Assembly: GCA_965204915.1 (NCBI GenBank) | Contig: OZ242023.1 | Span: 5,270,001-5,334,000, forward strand | Source of the DNA: HK1 sp965204915 | GTDB lineage: Bacteria; Pseudomonadota; Gammaproteobacteria; HK1 | DNA: 64,000 nt | Direction: 5' to 3' | In this document: positions 52,106 through 60,935 of the stretch, piece after piece | How positions within the stretch are numbered: the first letter of the stretch is position 1 | Layout of the letters: every line of letters begins with the position of its first letter | Program-made: the position numbers and the translations under genes | The notes under the pieces: model-generated | Told to the model about the DNA's origin: nothing | Databases searched by the model: none | Seen by the model: only the letters and a program-made list of their open reading frames with translations

Positions 52106-54358
52106 GTGCCCTGCGGGCGTACCGGGGCCGGGGCGTTTCCCCGGCTGGCCGTCATCGGCTGCGGCGCCGTCGCCGGTGAACGCCATCTGCCGGCCCTGGC
52201 CGATCTGGGATGGCGCCCGTACGCACTGGTCGATCCATGCGGGGAACGGGCTTCGGCCCTGGCCCGGCGCTACGAGGTGGGGCGGGTGGCCCGGGACGTC
52301 TCGGAGCTCGCGCCGGGCGAGATCGAGGCGGCGCTGGTGGCGACCCCCGCGGCGCTGCACGCGCGCATCGCCCTGCCCCTGCTCGGGCGCGGCGTCCACC
52401 TCTTCGTCGAGAAACCGCTGGCAACGTCGAGCGAGGACGTCCGGGCCATGGTGGACGCGGCGGCACGTTCGCCCCCCGCCGTTCTCGCGGCCGGCCAGAT
52501 ACGTCGCTTCCTGTTCGTCAACCGCTGGATCAAGATGCTGATCGAGCACGGCGCACTCGGCGACGTCGAGAGCTTCGACGTTCGCGAGGGCGAGTGCTTC
52601 CACCAGCGGCGGGTGCGCGGCAATCCCCGTGCCGCGGCGGGGACCGGCCAGTTCTCGCCGGCGTTCTGGGACAGGAAGACGTCGGGCGGCGGCGTGTTGC
52701 CGGACATCGGATCGCATACCCTCGACACCCTCATCTGGTGGCTCGGAAGCGGGAAGGTGGCCGGCTACCGCGACGATTCGCCGGGCGGCGTCGAATCCGA
52801 CGCGCTCATCGAGCTGGAGCTCCGGGGCGGCGCCGCGGGGACGGTCGAGCTGAGCCGGACCCGCACCCTTCGCAACACGGCGATCCTCACCGGCAGCCGG
52901 GGCCGGGTGGAGGTGGCGCTGCACCGCAACGAGATCGTCGGCATCTCGCCGGAGGACCTTCTTCTGCGGGAGCTCGATGGCCGCAACGGGGCGGCGATGC
53001 CGGACGAGAGCCTGCTGCACGAAGACATGTTCAGGCGGGAGCTCGACGATTGGCTGGACGCCGTCCGGGGCGCCGGAGTACCGCTCGCCGACGGCGCTTC
53101 GGTGGCGCCGGGGATCGGGATCATCGACCGGTGCTACCGCATGAGGCAGCCGTTGCGCCCGCCGTGGGCCGAGGTCGAGGGAAGCGCGGCAAAGAAGGGG
53201 GGGCTGGACGGCAGGACCGTGCTCGTCACCGGGGCGAGCGGGTTCATCGGGGGGCGGCTGACCGAGCGGCTCTCGTTCGAAGAAGGCGCGCACGTACGTG
53301 CGGCGGTCCGCACGTTCCAGAACGCCGCCCGGATATCCCGCTTCCCCGCGGACAGGGTCGAGGTGCGGGGCTTCGACATGACGAATGCAGGGGACGGGAT
53401 CGACGATCTGGTCGGGGGCTGCGACACGGTGTTCCATCTGGCCCACGACGCCGGCTCCCCCAGGGACAACGCGCAAGGAGCCCGCCTGATCGGCGCGGCG
53501 TGTCGCAGGGCCGGCGTGCGCCGCCTGGTGTTCGTGAGCTCGATGTCGGTCTACGAGCCGCTGCCCGATGCGCCGCTGACCGAAGCGAGCCCGAACGGCC
53601 GGCTGCCCCGGAACAACAAGCTCGCCGCCGAGCGCGAAATCATCCGCATGATCCGGGAGGACGGTCTCCGGGCGACCGTCATCCAGCCGACGATCGTCTA
53701 CGGGCCGTTCAGCCGGCACTGGACCGACCATCCCGCCGACATGCTGATCGACGGCGCCTTGATCCTGCCCGCGCCCGGCGACGGGATATGCAACGCGGTC
53801 TACGTCGACGACGTGGTCTCCGCCCTGCTCCTTGCCGCGTGCCGGGACGCGGCGCGTGGCGAGACCTTCCTGGTGTCCGGGCCGGATCACCCGACGTGGC
53901 TCGACTTCTACGGCGCCGGTGCGCGGGCGCTCGGAAGGGAGGGCGCCTTGCGCACGATGGCATACGACGAGCTGGAGCGCCGCGTCGCACGGCGCGACGG
54001 ATTGCCGGCGTTGCTTGCGCCCAGGCGTCTGCTGGCGCATCGGCCCCTGCGCCCGCTGCGCCGGGTCCTGCGCTCCGTCTACCGTCGCCTGGGCGATGGC
54101 GTCCAAGCGAAGGCCAGGCGCTTCTACGAACAGGGATTGGTGCCGTCGAAGGACGACACCGATGGAATGGCCGGGCTTCTGCCGCCGAAGAGGCGCCTCG
54201 ATCTCTACGCGGCGAAGTGCGTCGTGCGGATCGACAAGGCGCGCAGGCTCCTCGGCTACGAGCCGGAATTCGACCTCGAACGAGGCATGGAGCGCACGAC
54301 GCGCTACCTGCATTGGGCATACGGCCACCGTACGCAAGGCAGGCCACCCACGGCATGA
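52106..54358 (+). CDS. Fusion protein: Gfo/Idh/MocA oxidoreductase and NAD-dependent epimerase-like SDR
   Basis: Protein of 750 residues made of two enzymes usually encoded separately. Residues about 12-355 form a Gfo/Idh/MocA dehydrogenase (AVIGCGAVAGERH, VEKPLATS, and DIGSHTLDTLIWW with the catalytic-type His). Residues about 370-745 form an extended SDR (VLVTGASGFIGGRLTE, then TVIQPTIVYGPFSRHW). At the SDR YxxxK site the sequence is LPRNNKLAAER, so the usual Tyr is missing. GTG 52106 lies 2 bp after the sulfotransferase stop. It may make or modify a nucleotide sugar; the SDR half may be non-catalytic or altered. Confidence 0.85.
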   Translation: MPCGRTGAGAFPRLAVIGCGAVAGERHLPALADLGWRPYALVDPCGERASALARRYEVGRVARDVSELAPGEIEAALVATPAALHARIALPLLGRGVHLFVEKPLATSSEDVRAMVDAAARSPPAVLAAGQIRRFLFVNRWIKMLIEHGALGDVESFDVREGECFHQRRVRGNPRAAAGTGQFSPAFWDRKTSGGGVLPDIGSHTLDTLIWWLGSGKVAGYRDDSPGGVESDALIELELRGGAAGTVELSRTRTLRNTAILTGSRGRVEVALHRNEIVGISPEDLLLRELDGRNGAAMPDESLLHEDMFRRELDDWLDAVRGAGVPLADGASVAPGIGIIDRCYRMRQPLRPPWAEVEGSAAKKGGLDGRTVLVTGASGFIGGRLTERLSFEEGAHVRAAVRTFQNAARISRFPADRVEVRGFDMTNAGDGIDDLVGGCDTVFHLAHDAGSPRDNAQGARLIGAACRRAGVRRLVFVSSMSVYEPLPDAPLTEASPNGRLPRNNKLAAEREIIRMIREDGLRATVIQPTIVYGPFSRHWTDHPADMLIDGALILPAPGDGICNAVYVDDVVSALLLAACRDAARGETFLVSGPDHPTWLDFYGAGARALGREGALRTMAYDELERRVARRDGLPALLAPRRLLAHRPLRPLRRVLRSVYRRLGDGVQAKARRFYEQGLVPSKDDTDGMAGLLPPKRRLDLYAAKCVVRIDKARRLLGYEPEFDLERGMERTTRYLHWAYGHRTQGRPPTA

Positions 54359-54921
54359 GATGCCTCTCTCGGAAATTCCGCCGTGCCCTGCGCCTGATCG
54401 GCTGGAACCTGGTGTTCATCATGGCTGCTCTGGCGCTGGTGGTGCTGGCCGGGGAAGCGTGGCTGCGTTCGACGGTTCCGTTCAGAAAAACCCTTCCGCC
54501 AAAGGTCTTCGTTCCCGGCGTGGGCGCTCAGCTACCCCCCGACACGGAGATCCGCTGGACGAACGAGCTCGACTTCCGGACCGTCTCGCGCACCAACCGC
54601 CTGGGGTTCCCGGACCGCGAGCCGCCGAGCCCGCAGCGGGTCGCCGAGAGCTGCCACATCGCCGTGATCGGCGATTCCTTCGTCGGGGTGCGGCAGGTGC
54701 CCATCCTGGAGAAGCTCCACGTCCGGCTCGAAGAGAGGGCCGCGCAGGAGCTGCCCCACCTGGACGTCACCACCTCGGCATTCGGCCTAGGCGGTACGGG
54801 CCAGATCAACCAGTTGGCCTTCTACGACTTATATGCCCGGCCTCTGCGCCCGAAGCTGGTCGTGCTCGTCTTCGTTCCGAACGACTACATCGACAACTTT
54901 CCGCTCTGGACGTCCTTTCGG
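54355..54921 (+). pseudogene. SGNH/GDSL hydrolase, N-terminal fragment of an interrupted gene
   Basis: The frame starts by ATGA overlap with the fusion gene. It has an N-terminal membrane anchor (LVFIMAALALVVLAGEAWL) and the SGNH block I motif CHIAVIGDSFVGVRQ, then the ASN-like FVPNDYIDNFPLW segment. Similarity stops near 54921 and the frame continues into unrelated sequence. The matching C-terminal part lies at 58731-59104, so a 3.8-kb segment was inserted. Such proteins are O-acyl esterases or acyltransferase-like enzymes of exopolysaccharides. Confidence 0.75.
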
Positions 54922-54968
54922 GTGACGGCGCCACGGCGTCTCGGTGCCGGCGGCGCCGGTGCCTGCCG

Positions 54969-55214
54969 TCACTGCGTTCCCGCGTCCTGCTGCTGCTCTG
55001 CGCCGACCGCCGCCGACCGCCGTCGTTTGAACCGCCGCATGATCCGTTTCACCGGATACCATACGAAGCCCACCACGATGAACGCTCCCGCCCCCATCAT
55101 CGCCGCCAGCGCTCCAAGCGAACCCAAACCCGTCGCGGGCCCCAAGTACGCCAGGGCTGCCTCCCCCCAGACGCTCAACCCCACCACGAAGGCCAGGATG
55201 ATGCCAACGCTCAT
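54969..55214 (-). CDS. Small membrane protein, unknown
   Basis: Protein of 81 residues with two transmembrane helices (IILAFVVGLSVWGEAALAYL and LAAMMGAGAFIVVGFVWYP) and a basic tail (VKRIMRRFKRRRSA). The LGPATGLGSLGALAAMMGAG segment is typical of small membrane proteins beside exopolysaccharide and sulfatase-type genes. GGAGGAG precedes ATG 55214. It lies inside the segment that splits the SGNH gene and is followed, in the same direction, by nothing convincing. Confidence 0.7.
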   Translation of the reverse strand: MSVGIILAFVVGLSVWGEAALAYLGPATGLGSLGALAAMMGAGAFIVVGFVWYPVKRIMRRFKRRRSAAVGAEQQQDAGTQ

Positions 55215-55319
55215 TATCCGATCTCCTCCTTCCCACACGATTCCCGCTCGACCCTCACGTCGCTTCGGCCGCGCTCATGCCGGCCATGCCGGACCTTCCC
55301 GCACGGCGGGACCCGGGCA

Positions 55320-56786
55320 TCATCGCCTCCGGGAGGCATCGACCGGCCCCGGCTGAAGCGGTACCTCCACCGGCGGAATATAGCTCAATCCGAACATCCG
55401 GAATACCGTCGCCTTGGCCCTTCGCAGAGGCCAGGGGGCGGGGACGTATTTCACGTCATCCGTGAAAGCGTCGATGCGGGATATATCGTGCAACGAGGTG
55501 AACTTGCTCAGCACCGCCCCGTCCGACAGGCGGACTTCCAGCGCAACGCCCTCGGTGGAATAGGAAACGATGGCACGCCGGCGGTCGGGCGATACGCTGA
55601 CATGGCCGGCCACCTTGGAATAGAGATGCAGGTTCGTGGGCGTGTTCGCGTTGGGGAATACGGTCCTCTCGAGGCCGGTGGCCAGGTCCACCGTCAGCAG
55701 ACGGGACAATTCCTTGCCCGTTTGATTGTCGAACATCACGAAGGTGGAGCCTTCCAGATGCTGGACGCTGTGCTGGCGCTTGAACGAGCCGCGCACCAGG
55801 CGCTTGATGCGCCCGCTTTCCGGATCGATGACGGCGAATGCGTCGAGGTTGCGAAACGACGCCACCAGGTCTCCGGGCATGATGCCGGGCACGCCGCCGG
55901 CGTCACTCTCGATCCTGCGGATGAAGTTCAGGTACAGCGGGTCGCAGTTCTGTTTGCGGTTGAGGTTGTAATCCAGGATGGGCGCGTAATCGGATTCGAG
56001 CAGGGCCTCCGTCAGGTTCAGGCTGCGCAGCAGACGGCCATCGCCATCGATGAGGTTCACCAAGTCGATCTTCGGCTTGTCGGACCTGTAATCCCCTCTC
56101 TCGTTGCAGGGAACGTCCACTCGCTCCTGCCCTATATCGAAAGACAACGACTCGTCCCCGTACTTCGCGCCCGGTACGAGCGCGACGTCGTCCTCCAGCA
56201 TCTGCGGCCAGTGGTGGCTGCCATTGTGGCGATACCACACGGGGTAGCCATCGGCGTCGATGCGCGCGAGGTCGAAAGCGGAAAGGACGTCGCTGCGATG
56301 GTCGAAGTAGTGAAATACGACGAGCAGGTGCCCGTTTGCGTACTGCGCCATTGCGAACGGATAGACGATCTCGGCGAAGTGGGAAGGGAGCGCCCGCTCC
56401 GCTCCGCCGTCGACGGCGCTGCTCGTCGCCGCGCGTTCCATTTCGTGCGGTCGCCAGGGCCAGGCGTGTGCCACCTTCCCGCTCGTGTCGAACGCGACCG
56501 CCAGGCAGCCGTACCCGGGACAGACGTCGGTGAACTGCCAGGCGCCGCCGAACCACAGCACCGGGTCGGACAGGTTGTCGCCCTCGAGGAGCTCGATCCG
56601 ATTGGCGGCGGCCTCGCGCGCGGCAATCGATGACGAGACGCCGGCATGCAGCGCGTTCGGTGGGCCGCTCCCCTCCGCCTTGAACATCATCCGTCCGGTG
56701 TGCAGCCCCTCGGCGATGAGGTGGTACGTCTTCAATCCTTCGGCGATGTGGCGGTAGGGAAATATCTCGTAGATGATCGTGGCCAT
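55320..56786 (-). CDS. Arylsulfotransferase-like protein with upstream homopolymer
   Basis: The frame from ATG 56786 encodes 488 residues. Repeated beta-propeller-like blades (LVASFRNLDAFAVIDPESG, then QHSVQHLEGSTFVMFDNQ) and the HHWPQ and LNRKQNCDPLYLNF segments fit the arylsulfotransferase (ASST, PF14269-like) group. Upstream in the same frame (56787-56880) lies a membrane anchor (AGLLFVAVLLSAFSYGMA), so the natural start is probably further left, in or beyond the 20-bp C-tract at 56886-56905. With 20 Cs neither upstream ATG is in frame with the anchor. The gene may be switched by slippage. Confidence 0.7.
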   Translation of the reverse strand: MATIIYEIFPYRHIAEGLKTYHLIAEGLHTGRMMFKAEGSGPPNALHAGVSSSIAAREAAANRIELLEGDNLSDPVLWFGGAWQFTDVCPGYGCLAVAFDTSGKVAHAWPWRPHEMERAATSSAVDGGAERALPSHFAEIVYPFAMAQYANGHLLVVFHYFDHRSDVLSAFDLARIDADGYPVWYRHNGSHHWPQMLEDDVALVPGAKYGDESLSFDIGQERVDVPCNERGDYRSDKPKIDLVNLIDGDGRLLRSLNLTEALLESDYAPILDYNLNRKQNCDPLYLNFIRRIESDAGGVPGIMPGDLVASFRNLDAFAVIDPESGRIKRLVRGSFKRQHSVQHLEGSTFVMFDNQTGKELSRLLTVDLATGLERTVFPNANTPTNLHLYSKVAGHVSVSPDRRRAIVSYSTEGVALEVRLSDGAVLSKFTSLHDISRIDAFTDDVKYVPAPWPLRRAKATVFRMFGLSYIPPVEVPLQPGPVDASRRR

Positions 56787-56885
56787 GCCATAAGAGAAAG
56801 CGGACAGCAGAACCGCAACGAACAGCAGCCCCGCCGGCAGGCGCCCGAACAGCGCACCGATCGAGGCGCGCAGCCCGCGCCATAC

Positions 56886-56905
56886 GGGGGGGGGGGGGGG
56901 GGGGG
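56886..56905. repeat. 20-bp homopolymer (G on plus, C on minus strand)
   Basis: An unbroken run of 20 G. On the minus strand, ATG 56910 would be in frame with the membrane-anchor frame of the arylsulfotransferase-like gene with 19 or 22 Cs, and a second ATG near 56928 with 18 or 21. With 20 Cs both are out of frame. Candidate phase-variation tract; a base-calling error is the alternative. Confidence 0.75.
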
Positions 56906-57013
56906 TACATACCGTTCGCTATACATCCCGTCTGGCCCCTGCTCCCTTGGCAGAGGAAGCGCGTGCCGACCATCGAAGATACCGCCAGGGCAGCATCGGG
57001 AGCAAATAGTAGT

Positions 57014-57022
57014 CTTGTCCAA
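57014..57022. repeat. Target-site duplication, left copy
   Basis: CTTGTCCAA directly precedes the left inverted repeat of the IS. The same nine bases directly follow the right inverted repeat at 58687-58695. Confidence 0.85.
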
Positions 57023-58686
57023 CAGCGATTTCCGCTAAGGGTCCGGATATCCGGTGAGCCGGCAGAGCCCTCGGGCGCCGAGTGCGAGGGACAACACCTC
57101 CCCTCCGGCCTTGGGCCGGATGCAACGGGCGGCGATGTCGATTCCCTGAAGCGGCAAGGCGGTTGCGAGCGCGACGCGGCCCGGCGCCGAGCCTACGACG
57201 TGTCGTGCGCCACCGGCACCGGCGCATGGTGTCCGAAGGCCAACGCCCGGTACAACGTCTCCCAATCCGGGAGCCGGTAGCTCATGAACAGCGCGCGCAA
57301 GTCCTCCCAGAAGTACTTCGCCCGCTTCTTCCTCGCCAGCGCCGCCCGGAACAGCGCACAGCACATCTTCTGAACCTGGTCGATGGCGAACGCCAGCATC
57401 ATCAGCGCCGCAAACACCGTCGCCAGGTTCTTCTTGCCGTGGCCGAAGTTGTGCTCGAACTCGTAGCCTTGATTCTTCAGGGTGTTGAACGTCTCGTTCT
57501 CGATGCGCCAGCGCGCCCGCCCGGCGCGCATCAGCTTCATCGCATTGCACGGCTCGACCCGCAGGTCCGTGACCCACGAGAAACGCCTCTCCTTGCCATT
57601 GCGCCTCCTCTCCCGGTAGTCAAGGAAGTTCACCTCCAAATCAAAGTGCGTGTCGTTGAGCGGCACACCGTTGAGCCACCGAAAGCAGTGCGTCGTGCCG
57701 TCGCCGTCCACCGTCTCCCAACCCACCACCCGCCTCGCCGGGTCCGCCGGCGGATGCGCCTCCAACTGCTCCACCCACTCGAACAGCGCCTTGTGGTCGC
57801 CCGGCTTCGCCCCCAGCACGAACCGCATGTCCAACTCCTTCAACAGCCGGATATGCGGCCCGTTCGACGCCAATCCGTCCTCTACCACCACCAGCGCCAA
57901 GTGCGGGTGCTCACGCCGCAGCTCCGTCAGCAGACGCTTCGCCGCTCTCCTCTCGCAGTCGTTCTTCTTCCGCCCATCCGACTTCACTATCGCCTCCGGC
58001 GCCACCACCGGCACCACCTCCCGGCGCTGCGGATGGACCAGCACCGCGCACAGCGACTGGTGGTAGTACGTCGTCGTCCCGTCCCTGTGACGCCTCTCGC
58101 AGCAGTTCGCGCAATGCACCTTCGACGACGAGAAGTGCCCCGTGCCGTCCACCGACAGCAAGTACCGACCCTCCAGCCACTCGAACCCCGCCAGCGCTCC
58201 GCCGCGCTGCGCCCGCGCAAACAGCCGCTTGAACGGCGCACGCAGCTCCCTCGGGTCCACCTCATCCAGACGCTCGCGCAGCCGCACGTCCGACGGCGCC
58301 CGCTCCACCCCGAACAGACTGCGCAGGTTCTCCCGCCGCGGCTCGTGCGCCGACTCCCCCAGACCCCGGGCGTCCTGCTCGAATTGCAGCAGCGACGGGT
58401 ACTTCAACGAGAATATCGCCAACCCCGACATCAGACAGTCCGCCAAGCTCAGCCCACGGCCCGCCACCTCGTCCTCGACCCCCTCGAAGCAGCGCCGCAT
58501 CTGCGCCAGCAGCCCCGGCATCGACAGCGTCTTGCGAAACTTCGCCTCGCGTCCCATCATTGGAGCTCCATCTGTGGAATCGCTCCAATTATGGCCTCCA
58601 ATGCTCTGAAAGTCTGCGAGAAACTATTTTTCGATGCCCCGCAAATCCCCCTCACATGCAGCTTCGGGAGTTAGCGGAAATCGCTG
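57023..58686 (-). mobile_element. Complete insertion sequence, IS4-like, 1664 bp
   Basis: Perfect 16-bp terminal inverted repeats, CAGCGATTTCCGCTAA at 57023-57038 and its complement at 58671-58686, bracket one transposase gene. The nine-base duplication CTTGTCCAA flanks both ends, which fits recent transposition by a DDE enzyme of the IS4 group. It lies inside the larger segment that splits the SGNH gene. Confidence 0.9.
57193..58560 (-). CDS. IS transposase, DDE (IS4-like)
   Basis: Transposase of 455 residues. The DDE residues are probably Asp138 (LLSVDGTGHF), Asp228 (VVVEDGLASNG) and Glu354/356 in RARWRIENETFNTLKNQGYE, the W/Y-R-x-E...K region of IS4-like enzymes. The Cys-rich VHCANCCERRH segment after the first Asp is notable. 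Two ATG codons at 58560 and 58557 follow GGAGCTCCA. The gene is intact, so the element may still move. Confidence 0.88.
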   Translation of the reverse strand: MMGREAKFRKTLSMPGLLAQMRRCFEGVEDEVAGRGLSLADCLMSGLAIFSLKYPSLLQFEQDARGLGESAHEPRRENLRSLFGVERAPSDVRLRERLDEVDPRELRAPFKRLFARAQRGGALAGFEWLEGRYLLSVDGTGHFSSSKVHCANCCERRHRDGTTTYYHQSLCAVLVHPQRREVVPVVAPEAIVKSDGRKKNDCERRAAKRLLTELRREHPHLALVVVEDGLASNGPHIRLLKELDMRFVLGAKPGDHKALFEWVEQLEAHPPADPARRVVGWETVDGDGTTHCFRWLNGVPLNDTHFDLEVNFLDYRERRRNGKERRFSWVTDLRVEPCNAMKLMRAGRARWRIENETFNTLKNQGYEFEHNFGHGKKNLATVFAALMMLAFAIDQVQKMCCALFRAALARKKRAKYFWEDLRALFMSYRLPDWETLYRALAFGHHAPVPVAHDTS

Positions 58687-58695
58687 CTTGTCCAA
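58687..58695. repeat. Target-site duplication, right copy
   Basis: CTTGTCCAA directly follows the right inverted repeat and equals the bases at 57014-57022. Removing the IS and one copy restores a continuous flanking sequence. Confidence 0.85.
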
Positions 58696-58730
58696 CAGGT
58701 GTTCCTGCTGACGGATTCATAATCATCCTT

Positions 58731-59104
58731 GCGGACTGGTCTCGATCCGGACCATCTGCCCCATGTCTCTGCGGCGAGAGCCGAAGACGGCGGCTTCCGG
58801 TTGCGCCCTCCCGATCCGGACTACCAACGCTTCAGGCTCGGTTCCCCGTCCCTGCCGCAGTTGCCCCTTCGCCCCGATGAACGATATGGCCGCAGAGCGG
58901 CACATCCCCGTCGTCGATCAGGCCGATTTCATCTACCGCCAAGGCGCCCGGCCGCGTGACGCGGAGTGGGCCCACGACGGGCACTGGAACGCCGCCGGCC
59001 ACCGGTGGGCCGCGGAAGCCCTGCTGGAGTACCTGAAGCGGAACCAGTGGGTTTGCGGTGAAGCGGCGATCGAGGGGAAACGCCCTGACAGGAGAGTTCC
59101 CTGA
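58731..59104 (+). pseudogene. SGNH/GDSL hydrolase, C-terminal fragment
   Basis: In one plus frame (58731-58860) the sequence DPDHLPHVSAARAEDGGFRL, then RPPDPDYQRF, continues the interrupted SGNH protein. In another frame (58877-59104) the C-terminal block appears: HIPVVDQADFIYRQGARP and HDGHWNAAGHRWAAEALLEY, with the catalytic-type Asp and His (DGHWNAAGH). About 150 codons between the two parts are missing. Insertion and internal deletion both make this a dead gene. Confidence 0.7.
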
Positions 59105-59263
59105 TCCGGGCGCCGCCGAAGTCTCTGCGGAGGCAGTTCCAGCCGTTGGCAGACCGCCGGCAGACCGGCGTTGCTCCGGCGCCCCGTACCCGGTACGCTC
59201 CGGTGCCTTTTCCCCTCCGCGACCCGGCCGAAAGGTCGGGCCGTCGCGACCGGGTCATGCGAG

Positions 59264-60016
59264 ATGCGTCGTCCGTTCGTTGCCGGCAACTGGAAGATGA
59301 ACGGCTCCCGCGGGGACGCGCGAGCGCTCGTCGCCGGAGTATGCGAAGGCGCCCGTGAGCTGTCCGGGATCGACGTCGGCGTATGCCCTCCCTTCGTCTA
59401 CCTCGCGGACGTGGGTACGGCGATCGTCGGCGCACCGGTCCTTCTCGGTGGCCAGGACTGCGCCCGCACCGGGGACGGCGCGTTCACCGGCGAGGTGTCG
59501 GCGGACATGCTCGCCGACGTGGGTTGCAGCTTCGTGCTGGTCGGCCACTCCGAGCGCCGCACGCTGTACGGGGAGGACGACGCGCAGGTCGCGGAGAAGA
59601 CGGAGCGCGCGCTCGCGGCCGGACTGTCGCCGGTGGTCTGTGTCGGCGAGACCCTTGCCGAGCGGGAAGCGGGGCGGACCGGGGCAACGGTGATGCGGCA
59701 GCTCGACGCGGTGATCGAGCGCCTGGACCGCGATGCCCTCACCCGCATCGCCGTCGCCTACGAGCCGGTATGGGCGATCGGCACCGGCCGGACCGCGACG
59801 CCGGCCCAGGCGAACGAGGTGCACGCGCTGCTGAGGGAACGGATGGCGGCCCGCGATCCGGAGGCGGCGGCCGGGCTGCGGATCCTTTACGGCGGCAGCG
59901 TCAAGCCGGACAATGCAGCGGCGCTGTTCGCGGAGCCCGAGGTCGACGGCGGACTCATCGGCGGCGCATCACTCGATGCGGGACAATTCCTCGACATCTG
60001 TCGAGCGGCGGAGTGA
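59264..60016 (+). CDS. tpiA: Triosephosphate isomerase
   Basis: Glycolytic enzyme of 250 residues that interconverts dihydroxyacetone phosphate and glyceraldehyde-3-phosphate. Active-site residues are Asn9 and Lys11 (AGNWKMNG), His95 (VGHSERR) and Glu167 (VAYEPVWAIGTG); the phosphate-gripping loop and the ILYGGSVKPDN motif are intact. ATG 59264 is the expected MRRPFVAGNWK start; the frame is open upstream without similarity. secG follows 1 bp later. Confidence 0.95.
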   Translation: MRRPFVAGNWKMNGSRGDARALVAGVCEGARELSGIDVGVCPPFVYLADVGTAIVGAPVLLGGQDCARTGDGAFTGEVSADMLADVGCSFVLVGHSERRTLYGEDDAQVAEKTERALAAGLSPVVCVGETLAEREAGRTGATVMRQLDAVIERLDRDALTRIAVAYEPVWAIGTGRTATPAQANEVHALLRERMAARDPEAAAGLRILYGGSVKPDNAAALFAEPEVDGGLIGGASLDAGQFLDICRAAE

Positions 60017-60017
60017 G

Positions 60018-60401
60018 ATGCAACAGATCCTGCTCATCGTCCAGATCCTGATCGCCGTCGGATTGGTGGCGATGGTGCTGCTGCAGCAGGGGCGCGGCGC
60101 GGATGCCGGGGCGTCGTTCGGCGGCGGCTCTTCGGGATCGCTGTTCGGCTCGCGCGGGCCCGCGTCCTTCCTGTCCAAGCTGACCGCGGGCCTGGCCGCC
60201 CTGTTCTTCGCGAACAGTCTGGCATTGGCGTATATTTCGGGCCAGTCGGTAGAGCGCCGCAGCGTGGTCGAGCGTGCGCAGTCGCAGTCGATATCGGAGG
60301 GCTCCGGAGTGCAGGGTGAGGATGGTGACGTACCGGCCCTGCCGGGTGGCGGCGGGGATTCGGCTGCGCCGGACGTGCCGCAGGCCCCGGCCCCGGAGTG
60401 A
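60018..60401 (+). CDS. secG: Protein translocase subunit SecG
   Basis: Membrane subunit of the SecYEG channel, 127 residues. Two helices (ILLIVQILIAVGLVAMVLLQ and LTAGLAALFFANSLALAYI) flank the conserved QQGRGADAGASFGGGSSGSL loop. The C-terminal tail is acidic and proline-rich and longer than in E. coli. It starts 1 bp after tpiA, a conserved pair, and is followed by the tRNA-Leu gene 33 bp downstream. Confidence 0.93.
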   Translation: MQQILLIVQILIAVGLVAMVLLQQGRGADAGASFGGGSSGSLFGSRGPASFLSKLTAGLAALFFANSLALAYISGQSVERRSVVERAQSQSISEGSGVQGEDGDVPALPGGGGDSAAPDVPQAPAPE

Positions 60402-60434
60402 AGTCCCGGAATGGATCCCGGAGCAGAAGTCGTT

Positions 60435-60519
60435 GCCGAAGTGGTGGAATTGGTAGACACGCTATCTTGAGGGGGTAGTGCCCTAGGGCGTGCCGGTTCG
60501 AGTCCGGCCTTCGGCACCA
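60435..60519 (+). tRNA. leuU: tRNA-Leu (GAG)
   Basis: The acceptor arms GCCGAAG and CTTCGGC pair and the encoded end is ACCA. The anticodon loop TTGAGGG, closed by CTATC/GGTAG, gives anticodon GAG. A long variable arm (TGCCCTAGGGCG) and the T arm CCGGTTCGAGTCCGG are typical for class II tRNA-Leu. Position after secG matches gammaproteobacterial gene order. Confidence 0.95.
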
Positions 60520-60578
60520 ATCGATTCCAGCGGGTCCGGCCGCGGCCGGACCCCGGCCATCAGGGCAATCGCAAGCGA

Positions 60579-60935
60579 ATGCTTGAGAACTACTTCCCGA
60601 TCCTCGTCTTCCTCATCGTCGCCGCAGGGCTGGGTTGCGTGATGCTCGCGGCCGGAGCGGTGCTCGGCCCGCACCGGCCGGACAGCGACAAGCTCTCGCC
60701 CTACGAATGCGGGTTCGAGGCGTTCGAGGATTCGCGGATGAAGTTCGACGTCCGCTACTACCTCGTCGCCATCCTCTTCATCATCTTCGATCTGGAGATC
60801 GCCTTCCTGTTTCCGTGGGCGATCGTGCTCGACCAGATCGGCACGTTCGGCTTCGCCGCGATGATGGTGTTCCTCGCGGTGCTGGTGGCCGGCTTCGTCT
60901 ACGAGTGGAAGAAGGGAGCGCTCGAATGGGAATAG
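60579..60935 (+). CDS. nuoA: NADH-quinone oxidoreductase subunit A
   Basis: Membrane subunit of complex I, 118 residues, with three helices. The conserved loop KLSPYECGFEAFEDSRMKFD carries the Cys and Glu of the ND3 loop near the quinone site. RYYLVAILFIIFDLEIAFLF is the second helix. ATG 60579 gives MLENYFPI. Its stop overlaps the nuoB start by 10 bp. Confidence 0.95.
   Translation: MLENYFPILVFLIVAAGLGCVMLAAGAVLGPHRPDSDKLSPYECGFEAFEDSRMKFDVRYYLVAILFIIFDLEIAFLFPWAIVLDQIGTFGFAAMMVFLAVLVAGFVYEWKKGALEWE

Noticed and set aside
51992..54337. 781-codon minus frame opposite the fusion gene
   Set aside because: No domain, biased composition; shadow of the Gfo/Idh/MocA-SDR gene.
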